A program made the position numbers and the translations under genes. This document shows, piece after piece, positions 1 through 6,471 of a DNA stretch of 8,119 nucleotides; position 1 is the stretch's first letter; every line of letters starts with the position of its first letter. Under the pieces are notes generated by a model that was not told the origin of the DNA, searched no databases, and was given only the letters and a program-made list of their open reading frames with translations. Source of the stretch: Actinomycetes bacterium. Lineage in GTDB: Bacteria > Actinomycetota > Thermoleophilia > Solirubrobacterales > Solirubrobacteraceae. The stretch is from contig JAEXXR010000575.1 in the NCBI GenBank assembly GCA_023405705.1, positions 1 to 8,119 on the forward strand, given 5' to 3'.

Positions 1-396
1 GTCGCCTACTTCCGCTTCGAGGAGGGCGGCCGCGTCCCGCCGCCGCTGTTCGAGGAGGGCAGACCGTCGGTCTACTCCGCTCACAGCCCGGGACACGGCC
101 TGAAGATCGGCGAGTCGCGGATCGGCCCGACCGTCGACCCGGACGCGCCGTGGGAGCCCGACCAGGAGTCGGCGGCGCGGCTCGCGCAACCGGTGCGCGA
201 GCGCTTCCCGACCGCAGTCCCGGACGATCCCCATCTGGAGATCGGCCTGTTCGGCAACCTGCCTGAGCCGCGGTTCGTGCTGGAGGAGCACGACGGCGTG
301 ATCGTCGCCGCGGCATGCGAAGGGCGGGGCTTCAAGTTCGCCCCCCTGACCGGAGCGCGGCTCGCCGCGCTCGCGACCGCCCCGGCGGCGCGCTGA
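1..396 (+). CDS. FAD-dependent oxidoreductase, sarcosine oxidase/DAO family (C-terminal fragment)
   Basis: The reading frame is open from the window's first base to a TGA at 394-396. It gives 131 residues, and the N-terminal FAD-binding Rossmann part lies outside the window. The end of the protein has the hallmark of monomeric sarcosine oxidase-like flavoproteins: a segment LPEPRFVLEEHDGVIVAAA followed by CEGRGFKFAPLTGARLAALA (residues 106-125). This corresponds to the family's G-x-G-F-K-F flavin-contacting stretch just before the C-terminus. Such enzymes oxidise secondary or primary amines, usually N-methyl amino acids, releasing aldehyde and H2O2. The position where monomeric sarcosine oxidase has its covalent-flavin Cys appears to be Gly (about residue 82 of the fragment), so FAD may be non-covalent and the substrate is not assured. 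It ends 59 bases before the transporter genes on the same strand. It could be the last gene of a preceding operon or part of the same catabolic cluster. Confidence 0.75.
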   Translation, partial: VAYFRFEEGGRVPPPLFEEGRPSVYSAHSPGHGLKIGESRIGPTVDPDAPWEPDQESAARLAQPVRERFPTAVPDDPHLEIGLFGNLPEPRFVLEEHDGVIVAAACEGRGFKFAPLTGARLAALATAPAAR

Positions 397-408
397 GAGA
401 CGACGCAG

Positions 409-425
409 CGGGCGCGCCGCGCCCG
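409..425 (+). terminator. GC-rich perfect hairpin after the oxidoreductase gene
   Basis: The arms CGGGCGCG (409-416) and CGCGCCCG (418-425) are exact reverse complements separated by one base. They start 13 bases after the upstream stop codon and about 30 bases before the binding-protein start. In practice a few central pairs would open to form a loop. No T-run follows, so this is at best an actinobacterial-style terminator without a U-tail or an attenuating stem. In DNA this GC-rich a short perfect palindrome can also arise by chance. Its position in the gap is the main support. Confidence 0.3.
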
Positions 426-455
426 ACGTCAGGCACGACAACGAAGGAGAACGTG

Positions 456-1463
456 GTGGTACGGATCGAAGGACGGCCCCTGCGCGGGTTCGCGCGCAGG
501 CTCTTCGCGCTGGGCGCGCTCTGCGCGATCGCGGCGCTGCTCGCAGCATGCGGCAGCAGCAGCTCCGGCGGCGGCGGCGCGTCGACCTCGGAGGACGGCG
601 TCACGACGCTGAAGGTCGGCGTCGTGCCCAACTCGGACATCGCGCCGCTGTACGTCGGCATCAGACAGGGCTTCTTCAGAGAGCAGGGCCTCGCGATCGA
701 GCCGCAGCCGGCCTCCGCCGGCGCCGCGATCGTCCCGGCGGTCGTCAGCGGCCAGTACCAGTTCGGCTACGGCTCGATCATCCCGCTGCTGACCGCGACG
801 GCGAGAGGCCTGCCGCTGCAGGCCGTCGCCGCCGGCAACCAGGAGGCGACCGACGAGAGAGACGCCTTCATCGCTGTGCTCGCGAAGAAGGGCAGCGACA
901 TCAGAAGACTGACCGACCTCGCCGGGCGCAAGGTCGGCGTCAACGCCGTCAGAAGCATCAGCGACCTCGGCATCAGAGGCGCGCTGGAGGCGCAGGGCGC
1001 GAGACTCGACGGCGAGATCTCCTACGTCGAGGTCCCCGGCCCCGACATGGCCTCCGCGCTGGAGAGCGGCCGCGTCGACGCCGTCGTCGTCGCCGAGCCG
1101 TTCATGACCGTCCAGAGAGACGTCACGCAGATCGTCAGCAAGCCGATCTGGGAGGCGACGCCCGGCGGCACCGTCGGCCTCTACTACACGACCGAGCAGT
1201 ACGCGGCCGACAACCCGGAGCTCGTCGAGCGCTTCAAGACGGCGATGGACAGATCGCTGGAGTACACCGAGGCCAACCCCGACGCGGCCCGGGCGGCGGT
1301 CGTCGACTACGCGAGAATGGAGCAGGCGGTCGCCGACGCGATCCTGCTGCCGAGATGGTCGACCGACATGAACGTCGCGTCCGTCGAGAAGACCGCCGAG
1401 CTGATGGAGCAGTTCGGCTTCGCCGACGAGGTCGACGCCTCCAGACTGCTCGGCGGCAGATAG
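456..1463 (+). CDS. ABC transporter substrate-binding lipoprotein, NitT/TauT/SsuA family
   Basis: Extracytoplasmic solute-binding protein of 335 residues, the usual size for SsuA/TauA/NMT1-like proteins. The N-terminus has basic residues (RPLRGFARR), a hydrophobic stretch (LFALGALCAIAALLAA) and a lipobox LLAAC with the lipidated Cys at residue 32. A Ser/Gly linker follows, so it should be a membrane-anchored lipoprotein. The mature part begins TTLKVGVVPNSDIAPLYVGIRQGFFREQGL, the typical opening of this family. AGRKVGVN and ESGRVDAVVVAEPF are further family-like segments. The start is GTG at 456, six bases after AAGGAG (444-449). The adjacent in-frame GTG at 453 is also possible; the upstream ATG-less extension to 315 lacks a ribosome site and would bury the signal peptide. 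Ligands known for the family include nitrate, taurine, sulfonates, pyrimidines and aromatic acids; the ligand here is unknown. Arginine is mostly encoded by AGA in the mature region, unlike the neighbouring permease genes. Confidence 0.9.
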   Translation: MVRIEGRPLRGFARRLFALGALCAIAALLAACGSSSSGGGGASTSEDGVTTLKVGVVPNSDIAPLYVGIRQGFFREQGLAIEPQPASAGAAIVPAVVSGQYQFGYGSIIPLLTATARGLPLQAVAAGNQEATDERDAFIAVLAKKGSDIRRLTDLAGRKVGVNAVRSISDLGIRGALEAQGARLDGEISYVEVPGPDMASALESGRVDAVVVAEPFMTVQRDVTQIVSKPIWEATPGGTVGLYYTTEQYAADNPELVERFKTAMDRSLEYTEANPDAARAAVVDYARMEQAVADAILLPRWSTDMNVASVEKTAELMEQFGFADEVDASRLLGGR

Positions 1464-1472
1464 GGCGGAGCG

Positions 1473-2318
1473 ATGGCCGGCACCGTGTCTCCCTCCGTCA
1501 AGACCGGCGTGGCGCTGCGGCGCCGCGCCGGCCGCCGGCGCCTGCGGCTCGACCCCGCGCGGCTGCTGCCGCCGGTGGTGAGCGTGCTCGCGGTGCTGGC
1601 GCTGTTCGAGCTGCTGCCGCGCGTCGGGATCGTCTCCGCGCGGCAGCTGCCCCCGTCGAGCGAGATCCTCGACACCTTCGTCTCCCAGCTGTCGAACTCG
1701 GCCTTCTGGGGTGACGTCTGGCAGACGCTCCAGGGCTGGGCGCTGGCGCTCGCGATCGCCGTCGCGATCGCGGTCCCGCTCGGCGTCCTGCTCGGCTCCA
1801 GCGCGCTGCTGTACCGCTCGCTGCGGTTCGTGATCGAGTTCCTGCGGCCGATCCCGTCGGTCGCGCTGATCCCGCTGGTCGTGCTGCTGTACGGCACCGG
1901 CCTGACGAGCAAGGTCTTCCTCGCCGCCTTCGGCGCGACCTGGCCGCTGCTGATCCAGGTGATCTACGGCGTGCAGGACGTCGACCCGGTCGCGACCGAC
2001 ACCGGGCGCATGTTCGGCATGAACCGCTTCCAGCGGGCGCTGCGGATCACGCTCCCGAGCACGCTGCCGTACGCGGCGACCGGCCTGCGGATCGCGGCGA
2101 CGACCGCGCTGCTGCTGTGCGTCACCGGCGAGCTGGTGATCGGCGCGCCCGGTCTCGGCCACGCGATCGACCTCGCCCGCACGAGCGCGGCGACGACGCT
2201 GATGTACGCGATGATCCTCACGACCGGCCTGGTCGGGATCGCGATCAACGTCCTCTTCCGGCGGATCGAGCGGCGCGCGCTGCGCTGGCATCCCTCGCAG
2301 CGGGAGGTGGCGGCATGA
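1473..2318 (+). CDS. ABC transporter permease 1, SsuC/TauC-type
   Basis: Integral membrane subunit of 281 residues of the BPD_transp_1 fold, forming half of the translocation channel. A basic N-terminus (RRRAGRRRLR, residues 16-25) precedes about six hydrophobic segments, roughly at residues 31-48, 88-110, 119-144, 148-167, 208-226 and 242-263. The cytoplasmic coupling (EAA) loop is visible around residues 178-205. It has the conserved Gly at 182 (FGMNRFQRALRITLP) and the LP at 194-195, and it docks onto the ATPase. The ATG at 1473 follows the binding-protein stop by nine bases, with GCGGAG at 1465-1470 as a short-spaced ribosome site. The 3' end (codons for REVAA) contains the ribosome site of the next gene, and the stop overlaps the next ATG as ATGA. 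The next gene is a related but clearly different permease, so the channel is probably a heterodimer. Confidence 0.92.
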   Translation: MAGTVSPSVKTGVALRRRAGRRRLRLDPARLLPPVVSVLAVLALFELLPRVGIVSARQLPPSSEILDTFVSQLSNSAFWGDVWQTLQGWALALAIAVAIAVPLGVLLGSSALLYRSLRFVIEFLRPIPSVALIPLVVLLYGTGLTSKVFLAAFGATWPLLIQVIYGVQDVDPVATDTGRMFGMNRFQRALRITLPSTLPYAATGLRIAATTALLLCVTGELVIGAPGLGHAIDLARTSAATTLMYAMILTTGLVGIAINVLFRRIERRALRWHPSQREVAA

Positions 2319-3103
2319 TCGCCCGCGCCCTCCGTTCGCGCCTGGGCCTGATCCTCGAGGTCGCGGTCCCGGTCGCGCTGATCGCCGCGTGGTGGCTCGC
2401 GTCGGCGAACTCGACCTCGTTCTTCTTCCCGCCGCTGTCGGAGATCGTCACGGCCTTCCGCGAGACGTGGCTGTTCTCGCACGTCGCCTCCGACGTCGTG
2501 CCGAGCATGGCGCGGCTCGCCGCCGGCTTCGCGATCGCGATCCTGATCGCCGTCCCGCTCGGCGTGCTGCTGAGCCAGTCGCAGCTGCTGTGGCGCGCCG
2601 CCGAGCCGATCGTCGAGTTCCTGCGCGCGCTGCCCGGCCCGGCGCTGATCCCGCTCGGGATCGTGCTGGTCGGGATCGGCTCGGGGATGAAGATCGCGCT
2701 GATCGCGTTCGGCTGCCTCTTCCCGATATTGCTGACGACGATGGACGGCGTCGCCGCGATCGACCCGGTCCTGCGCGACACCGTCAAGAGCTACCGGCTG
2801 TCGCGCCGCGACCGCATCCGCCACGTGATCGTGCCGGCCGCGATGCCGCAGATCTTCGCCGGCCTGCGGACGAGCCTCGCGCTCGGGCTGATCATGGTCG
2901 TGATCAGCGAGATGGTCGCGAGCGAGAACGGCGTCGGCTACTTCGTCCTGCAGGCGCAGCGCTCCTTCGACCTGCCCGAGATGTGGGCGGGGACGCTGCT
3001 GATCGGGATCCTCGGCTACGCGCTGAGCGGAGTCCTGGCGCTCGCGGAGCGCCGCGTCCTGCGCTGGCATCGCGCATCCAAGGCGAGCGCGCTCGCGTCC
3101 TGA
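2315..3103 (+). CDS. ABC transporter permease 2, SsuC/TauC-type
   Basis: Second membrane subunit, 262 residues, same family as its upstream neighbour but diverged. The two share the pattern AVPLGVLL...EPIVEFLR-(A/P)-(L/I)-P-x-x-ALIPL. It starts at ATG 2315 inside the upstream stop (ATGA), seven bases after GGGAGG (2302-2307). The frame is open back to 2117, but that extension lies inside permease 1 and has no ribosome site. A hydrophobic anchor (about residues 10-28) is followed by core segments and the EAA-type loop around residues 156-182 (SYRLSRRDRIRHVIVP). At the position of the loop's usual Gly this protein appears to have Arg161, unlike permease 1. The GENGVGYFV-like stretch (SENGVGYFVLQAQ) near residue 205 matches the family's GLG region. 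It would pair with permease 1, the lipoprotein and the ATPase in one importer. Confidence 0.92.
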   Translation: MIARALRSRLGLILEVAVPVALIAAWWLASANSTSFFFPPLSEIVTAFRETWLFSHVASDVVPSMARLAAGFAIAILIAVPLGVLLSQSQLLWRAAEPIVEFLRALPGPALIPLGIVLVGIGSGMKIALIAFGCLFPILLTTMDGVAAIDPVLRDTVKSYRLSRRDRIRHVIVPAAMPQIFAGLRTSLALGLIMVVISEMVASENGVGYFVLQAQRSFDLPEMWAGTLLIGILGYALSGVLALAERRVLRWHRASKASALAS

Positions 3104-3122
3104 CCGAATGAGAGGTCCATCC

Positions 3123-3944
3123 ATGCTCGAGATCGACAAGCTCGCCAAGGCCTACGGCCGCGACGGCGAGGGGACCGAGGCGATCGGCGGCGTCTCCTTC
3201 GCCGTGGGGGAGGGCGAGCTGGTCGTCGTCGTCGGCCCCTCCGGCTGCGGCAAGACCACCCTGCTGCGCTGCATGTCCGGCCTGCTGAGACCGTCCGGCG
3301 GGAGCGTCTCGCTGCGCGGCCGCGCGGTGACCGGGCCGCCGGAGGAGATGGCGGTCGTCTTCCAGGACTACGCCCGCTCGCTGATGCCGTGGCTGAGCGT
3401 CGCCGACAACGTGATGCTGCCGCTCAAGAGCAAGGGCGTCAGCAAGGCGGAGCGGCAGGCCGCGATGGAGCGCGCGCTGAGATCGGTCGACCTCGACCGC
3501 TTCGCCGACAGATTCCCGTGGGAGCTGTCGGGCGGCATGCAGCAGCGCGTCGCGATCGCGCGGGCGCTCGCCTACCAGCCGGCGATCCTGCTGATGGACG
3601 AGCCGTTCGCCTCCGTCGACGCGCAGACGCGCGCCGACCTGGAGGACCTCGTGCTGGAGATCCGCGCGGAGTACGGGATGACGGTCGTGCTCGTCACGCA
3701 CGACATCGACGAGGCCGTCTACCTCGCCGACCGCGTCGTCGTGCTCACGCGCCGCCCGTCGACCGTGCTGGAGGAGCTGACGGTCGACCTGCCGCGGCCG
3801 CGCGACCAGATCGAGACGAAGCAGCTGCCCGAGTTCGCGCACCTGCGCGCGCACGTCTACCGCGCGATCCGCAACCGCCCCGAGGAGGCGACGGCCGACG
3901 CCGCCGGCCGCACGCTGACCCCTGCACACGAAGGAACCCGATGA
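3123..3944 (+). CDS. ABC transporter ATP-binding protein, SsuB/TauB/NrtD type
   Basis: Cytoplasmic ATPase of 273 residues that powers the importer encoded just upstream. All nucleotide-binding elements are visible: Walker A GPSGCGKTT (38-46), Q-loop Gln81 (VFQDYARSLMPWLSV, the usual form in the nitrate/taurine/sulfonate class), signature LSGGMQQR (135-142), Walker B ILLMDEP (155-161) with Glu160, D-loop SVD (164-166), and switch His193 (VTHD). The start at ATG 3123 follows GAGAGG (3110-3115) by seven bases. The in-frame ATG at 3108 lacks a ribosome site and would add only five residues. The C-terminal extension after the switch (TRRPSTVLEELTVDLPRPRD) is typical of this subfamily. The gene ends in an ATGA overlap with the creatininase-family gene, linking that enzyme to the importer. 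The 3' end (AAGGA, 3931-3935) is the ribosome site of that next gene. Confidence 0.95.
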   Translation: MLEIDKLAKAYGRDGEGTEAIGGVSFAVGEGELVVVVGPSGCGKTTLLRCMSGLLRPSGGSVSLRGRAVTGPPEEMAVVFQDYARSLMPWLSVADNVMLPLKSKGVSKAERQAAMERALRSVDLDRFADRFPWELSGGMQQRVAIARALAYQPAILLMDEPFASVDAQTRADLEDLVLEIRAEYGMTVVLVTHDIDEAVYLADRVVVLTRRPSTVLEELTVDLPRPRDQIETKQLPEFAHLRAHVYRAIRNRPEEATADAAGRTLTPAHEGTR

Positions 3945-4747
3945 CCTACTCGATCTTCGAGGACACGCTCGCCGAGCTGACCTATCCGCAGCTGGAGGCG
4001 GCCGCCAGACGCGGCGTGCCGGTGCTGCTGCCGACCGGCGTCGTCGAGGAGCACGGCCCGCACCTGCCGCTGTCGACCGACGTGATCGGCTCGCAGCTGC
4101 TGTGCAGACTGGCGCGGAAGCGGGTTCTGGAGCAGGGCGGCGAGGCGCTCGTCGCGCCGCCGTACTACTGGGGCATCAACCACGTCACCGGCGCCTTCCC
4201 CGGCTCGTTCCGGACGCGGCCGGAGATCGCCGCGGGGCTGCTGGAGGACATCTTTGAGACGCTCGTGACGGGCGGCTTCGAGCAGGTGCTCGTCGTCAAC
4301 CACCACGGCGACCGCGCGCACAACCAGATGATCGCCGACGTGATCGCCGCCCAGCACGAGCGCGGCCGCACGGGCGTGCGCTGGCTCGACCACGGCGGCA
4401 CGGCGAGACGGCTCGGCTTCAGCGGCGAGGAGCCGCAGTGGGCGATCTACGACCCGCCGGAGGAGTGGCGCGCGCGGCTGAGCGCGCACGGCGGCCGCAC
4501 CGAGACGGCGCTGGTCGCGCGCTACGCGCCGCAGCTGGTCGACTGGGACGTGATCGACGAGCTGCCCGAGCACCAGCTGTCGCCCGAGCAGCTCGCCGAG
4601 TGGCGCAAGGGCGACGAGCACGCGAAGCGGATCACGCCGCACGGCTACTTCGGCCGCCCGCGGACCGAGTTCGACGACTGGCGCTTCTACGACCACCACG
4701 GCCGCGCGATCGGCGACGCGGTGCTGGCGCTGACCGCGTCCGCCTGA
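3941..4747 (+). CDS. Creatininase-family metal-dependent amidohydrolase
   Basis: 268 residues, close to the usual creatininase-family length (about 240-270). The family's first metal motif is clear: P-T-G-V-V-E-E-H-G-P-H-L-P-L-S-T-D (31-47), giving Glu36, His38 and Asp47 as ligands. The second motif reads VVNHHGD (118-124), aligning His122 and Asp124 with the His/Glu pair of creatininase rather than with the common NGHGGN form. AHGGRTETA further on resembles the HAGE-x-ET catalytic segment. The family hydrolyses cyclic or linear amide C-N bonds (creatinine, formamides, lactams) with Zn/Mn. Creatinine itself is not indicated here. The ATG at 3941 overlaps the ATPase stop, with AAGGA five bases upstream, so it is co-translated with the importer and most likely acts on the imported compound or a derivative. 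The meta-cleavage genes start 33 bases downstream. The exact substrate is unknown. Confidence 0.85.
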   Translation: MTYSIFEDTLAELTYPQLEAAARRGVPVLLPTGVVEEHGPHLPLSTDVIGSQLLCRLARKRVLEQGGEALVAPPYYWGINHVTGAFPGSFRTRPEIAAGLLEDIFETLVTGGFEQVLVVNHHGDRAHNQMIADVIAAQHERGRTGVRWLDHGGTARRLGFSGEEPQWAIYDPPEEWRARLSAHGGRTETALVARYAPQLVDWDVIDELPEHQLSPEQLAEWRKGDEHAKRITPHGYFGRPRTEFDDWRFYDHHGRAIGDAVLALTASA

Positions 4748-4750
4748 GCT

Positions 4751-4775
4751 ATTGCACATAATGATAATGTGGAAT
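4751..4775. promoter_or_regulatory. 25-bp imperfect palindrome, probable operator
   Basis: In the AT-rich gap between the creatininase gene and the hydratase gene the arms ATTGCACATAAT (4751-4762) and ATAATGTGGAAT (4764-4775) flank a central G. Ten of twelve base pairs match; the mismatched pairs are 4754/4772 and 4760/4766. The symmetry and size fit a dimeric helix-turn-helix repressor or activator site, for example of the GntR, IclR or MarR families that usually control aromatic catabolism. The regulator is not in the window. The site overlaps the likely promoter and start of the hydratase gene, which would suit repression. Confidence 0.6.
4757..4770 (+). promoter_or_regulatory. Candidate -10 region for the meta-cleavage block
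   Basis: CATAAT (4757-4762) and GATAAT (4763-4768) each match TATAAT at five of six positions, in a genome where such AT-rich hexamers are rare. The first would start RNA near the GTG at 4769, the second near 4775, so the message would be leaderless or nearly so. This fits the poor ribosome site before the hydratase gene. No convincing -35 hexamer is visible at the expected distance. The element lies inside the palindrome. Confidence 0.4.
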
Positions 4776-4780
4776 TCACG

Positions 4781-5587
4781 ATGAGCGCTCCCGACATCAC
4801 CGAACTGGCCGCGCGGCTGCACGAGGCCGAGCGCAGCGGCGTCGCCTGCGCGCCGCTGACCGAGACCGACCCCGCACTGACGATCCCCGACGCCTACGCC
4901 GTCCAGCAGGCCAACACCGAGCGGCGCCTCGCCGCCGGCGAGCTGCTGCGCGGCCGCAAGGTCGGCCTCACCTCCCGCGCGATGCAGGAGATGCTCGGCG
5001 TCGACGAACCGGACTTCGGCGTGCTGTTCGCGGACATGGTGCTGGAGGACGGCGCCGCGATCGCGACCGGCGAGCTGCTGCAGCCGCGCGTCGAGGCCGA
5101 GATCGGCTTCCTGCTGCGCAGGGACCTGCGCGGCCCCGGCGTCAGCTCCGCGACGGCGGCCGAGGCGATCGGCGCCGCCGTCGCGCCGCTGGAGGTGATC
5201 GACTCGCGGATCGCCGACTGGAGGATCAGGCTGGCCGACACGATCGCCGACAACGCCTCCTCCGGGCGCGTCGTGCTCGGCACGAAGCTGCTCCCGCTCG
5301 ACCAGCTCGACCTGCGCCTCGGCGGCGTCGTCGTCACGCGCAACGGCGAGCTGGCCGAGACCGGCGCAGGCGCTGCGGTGCTCGGCAACCCGGTTCGCTG
5401 CGTCGCCTGGCTCGCCAACAAGCTGGCCGCGTTCGGCGAGGGCCTGAAGGCCGGCGAGCTGATCCTGCCCGGCGCGATGCACCGCGCCGTCGACCTGGCG
5501 CCCGGCGACGTCGTGCGGGCGGACTTCTCCGGCCTCGGCGCCGTCACCGTCTCCGCCGCCCCGTCTGAGGAAGGAGGCGCCGCATGA
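4781..5587 (+). CDS. dmpE/mhpD-like: 2-oxopent-4-enoate (2-hydroxypenta-2,4-dienoate) hydratase, MhpD/DmpE type
   Basis: 268-residue enzyme of the fumarylacetoacetate hydrolase fold that adds water to 2-oxopent-4-enoate to give 4-hydroxy-2-oxovalerate in the lower meta-cleavage pathway. The residues expected for the metal site and active site are present: Lys60 (GRKVGLTS, 58-65), Glu105 and Glu107 (RVEAEIGF) and Glu138 (PLEVIDSR), nearly the numbering known for Mhp[16 protein letters not shown] and the C-terminal [16 protein letters not shown] are also typical. ATG 4781 is preferred because it gives the family length. An in-frame GTG at 4769 would add MEFT and run through the palindrome. Only a weak GGAA (4771-4774) precedes the ATG, so a leaderless start is possible. 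It ends in an ATGA overlap with the aldehyde dehydrogenase gene and carries that gene's AAGGAGG. Arginine is encoded by AGG three times, but not by AGA. Confidence 0.88.
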   Translation: MSAPDITELAARLHEAERSGVACAPLTETDPALTIPDAYAVQQANTERRLAAGELLRGRKVGLTSRAMQEMLGVDEPDFGVLFADMVLEDGAAIATGELLQPRVEAEIGFLLRRDLRGPGVSSATAAEAIGAAVAPLEVIDSRIADWRIRLADTIADNASSGRVVLGTKLLPLDQLDLRLGGVVVTRNGELAETGAGAAVLGNPVRCVAWLANKLAAFGEGLKAGELILPGAMHRAVDLAPGDVVRADFSGLGAVTVSAAPSEEGGAA

Positions 5588-6471
5588 GCGCCCGCATCCC
5601 CTGCGCCGTGCTCGGCTCGGGCAACATCGGCACCGACCTGCTCGCGAAGCTCGGCCGCTCCGCGTGGCTGGAGCCGGCCGCGATGGTCGGCATCGACCCG
5701 GCCTCCGACGGCCTCGCCCGCGCCCGCAGGGCCGGGATCGAGACGAGCGCCGAGGGCATCGACTTCATCCTCGCCAACCCCGACAAGGCGCGGATCGTCT
5801 TCGACGCGACCTCGGCCGGCGCCCACCGCGCCCACGCGCCGCTGCTGGCCGAGGCCGGCCTGCAGTCGATCGACCTGACGCCGGCGAAGATCGGCCCCGG
5901 CGTCGTCCCGGTCGTCAACCTCGAGCGCCATCTCGACGCGCCCGACGTCAACCTGATCACCTGCGGCGGGCAGGCGACGATCCCGATGGTCGCGGCCGTC
6001 TCGGCGGTCTGCGAGGTCTCCTACGCGGAGATGGTGTCGGCGATCGCGAGCCGCTCGGCCGGCCCCGGCACGCGCGCCTCGATCGACGAGTTCACGCGCA
6101 CGACCGCGCGCGGGTTGGAGGAGATCGGCGGCGCCGCGCGCGGCAAGGCGATCATCGTCCTCAACCCGGCCGAGCCGGCGATCGTGATGCGCAACACCGT
6201 CTTCTGCGAGATCCCGCCGGAGGCCGACGAGGCGGCGATCGCGCGCTCGATCCACGCGATGCGCGCGCGGATCGCCGAGTACGTGCCCGGCTACCGGCTG
6301 CGGACCGAGCCGATCTTCGACCCCGGCAGGGTGACGATCGCGGTCGAGGTCGAGAGCGCCGGCGACTACCTGCCGGCCTACGCCGGCAACCTCGACATCA
6401 TGACCGCCGCGGGCGTCCGCGTCGGCGAGCAGCTCGCGCGCCGCATGGCGGCGGAGGAGGTGGCGGCATGA
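5584..6471 (+). CDS. dmpF/mhpF-like: Acetaldehyde dehydrogenase (CoA-acylating), MhpF/DmpF type
   Basis: 295 residues, within the family's usual range (about 295-315). It oxidises acetaldehyde with NAD+ and CoA to acetyl-CoA. In the family it is physically bound to the aldolase so that the toxic aldehyde is channelled. The N-terminal Rossmann fingerprint [12 protein letters not shown] (9-20) is visible. The catalytic Cys is residue 127 in [10 protein letters not shown], the family signature. [16 protein letters not shown] follows in the C-terminal half, and the [15 protein letters not shown] tail is typical. ATG 5584 lies in an ATGA overlap six bases after AAGGAGG (5571-5577). The gene ends with codons for EEVAA that hold GGAGGAGG, the ribosome site of the aldolase gene, with another ATGA overlap. 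The direct pairing with the aldolase gene supports formation of the two-enzyme complex. Confidence 0.93.
   Translation: MSARIPCAVLGSGNIGTDLLAKLGRSAWLEPAAMVGIDPASDGLARARRAGIETSAEGIDFILANPDKARIVFDATSAGAHRAHAPLLAEAGLQSIDLTPAKIGPGVVPVVNLERHLDAPDVNLITCGGQATIPMVAAVSAVCEVSYAEMVSAIASRSAGPGTRASIDEFTRTTARGLEEIGGAARGKAIIVLNPAEPAIVMRNTVFCEIPPEADEAAIARSIHAMRARIAEYVPGYRLRTEPIFDPGRVTIAVEVESAGDYLPAYAGNLDIMTAAGVRVGEQLARRMAAEEVAA

Noticed and set aside
315..455. N-terminal extension of the binding protein to position 315
   Set aside because: It overlaps the oxidoreductase gene and has no ribosome site. A good AAGGAG and a signal peptide point to GTG 453/456.
429..2291. Long minus-strand open frame (about 620 residues) and similar ones at 1964-3148, 2904-3929, 3857-5482, 4894-6255 and 6378-7364
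   Set aside because: They mirror the plus-strand genes, are full of Arg/Asp/Gly/Gln low-complexity runs, and show no family motif. They are expected where third codon positions are nearly all G or C.
3389..3940. N-terminal extension of the creatininase-family protein across the ATPase gene
   Set aside because: The extension is an Arg-rich shadow frame. The family start and the ribosome site fit ATG 3941.
1..4747. Creatinine-to-glycine pathway, from creatininase plus sarcosine oxidase-like genes
   Set aside because: There is no creatinase in between, the metal motif differs from true creatininase, the oxidase lacks the expected Cys, and the adjacent genes serve meta-cleavage.
4757..4775. Fur/Zur-type box, since ATAATGATAAT resembles half of a Fur consensus
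   Set aside because: Only the left portion resembles Fur hexamers. The longer symmetry extends to TTGCACAT/ATGTGGAA arms, which do not fit, and no metal-uptake gene is nearby.
4772..4777. EcoRI-type GAATTC site as a sign of cloning or vector sequence
   Set aside because: It is a single six-base match inside a coherent gene order; the AT-rich context is better explained as a regulatory gap.
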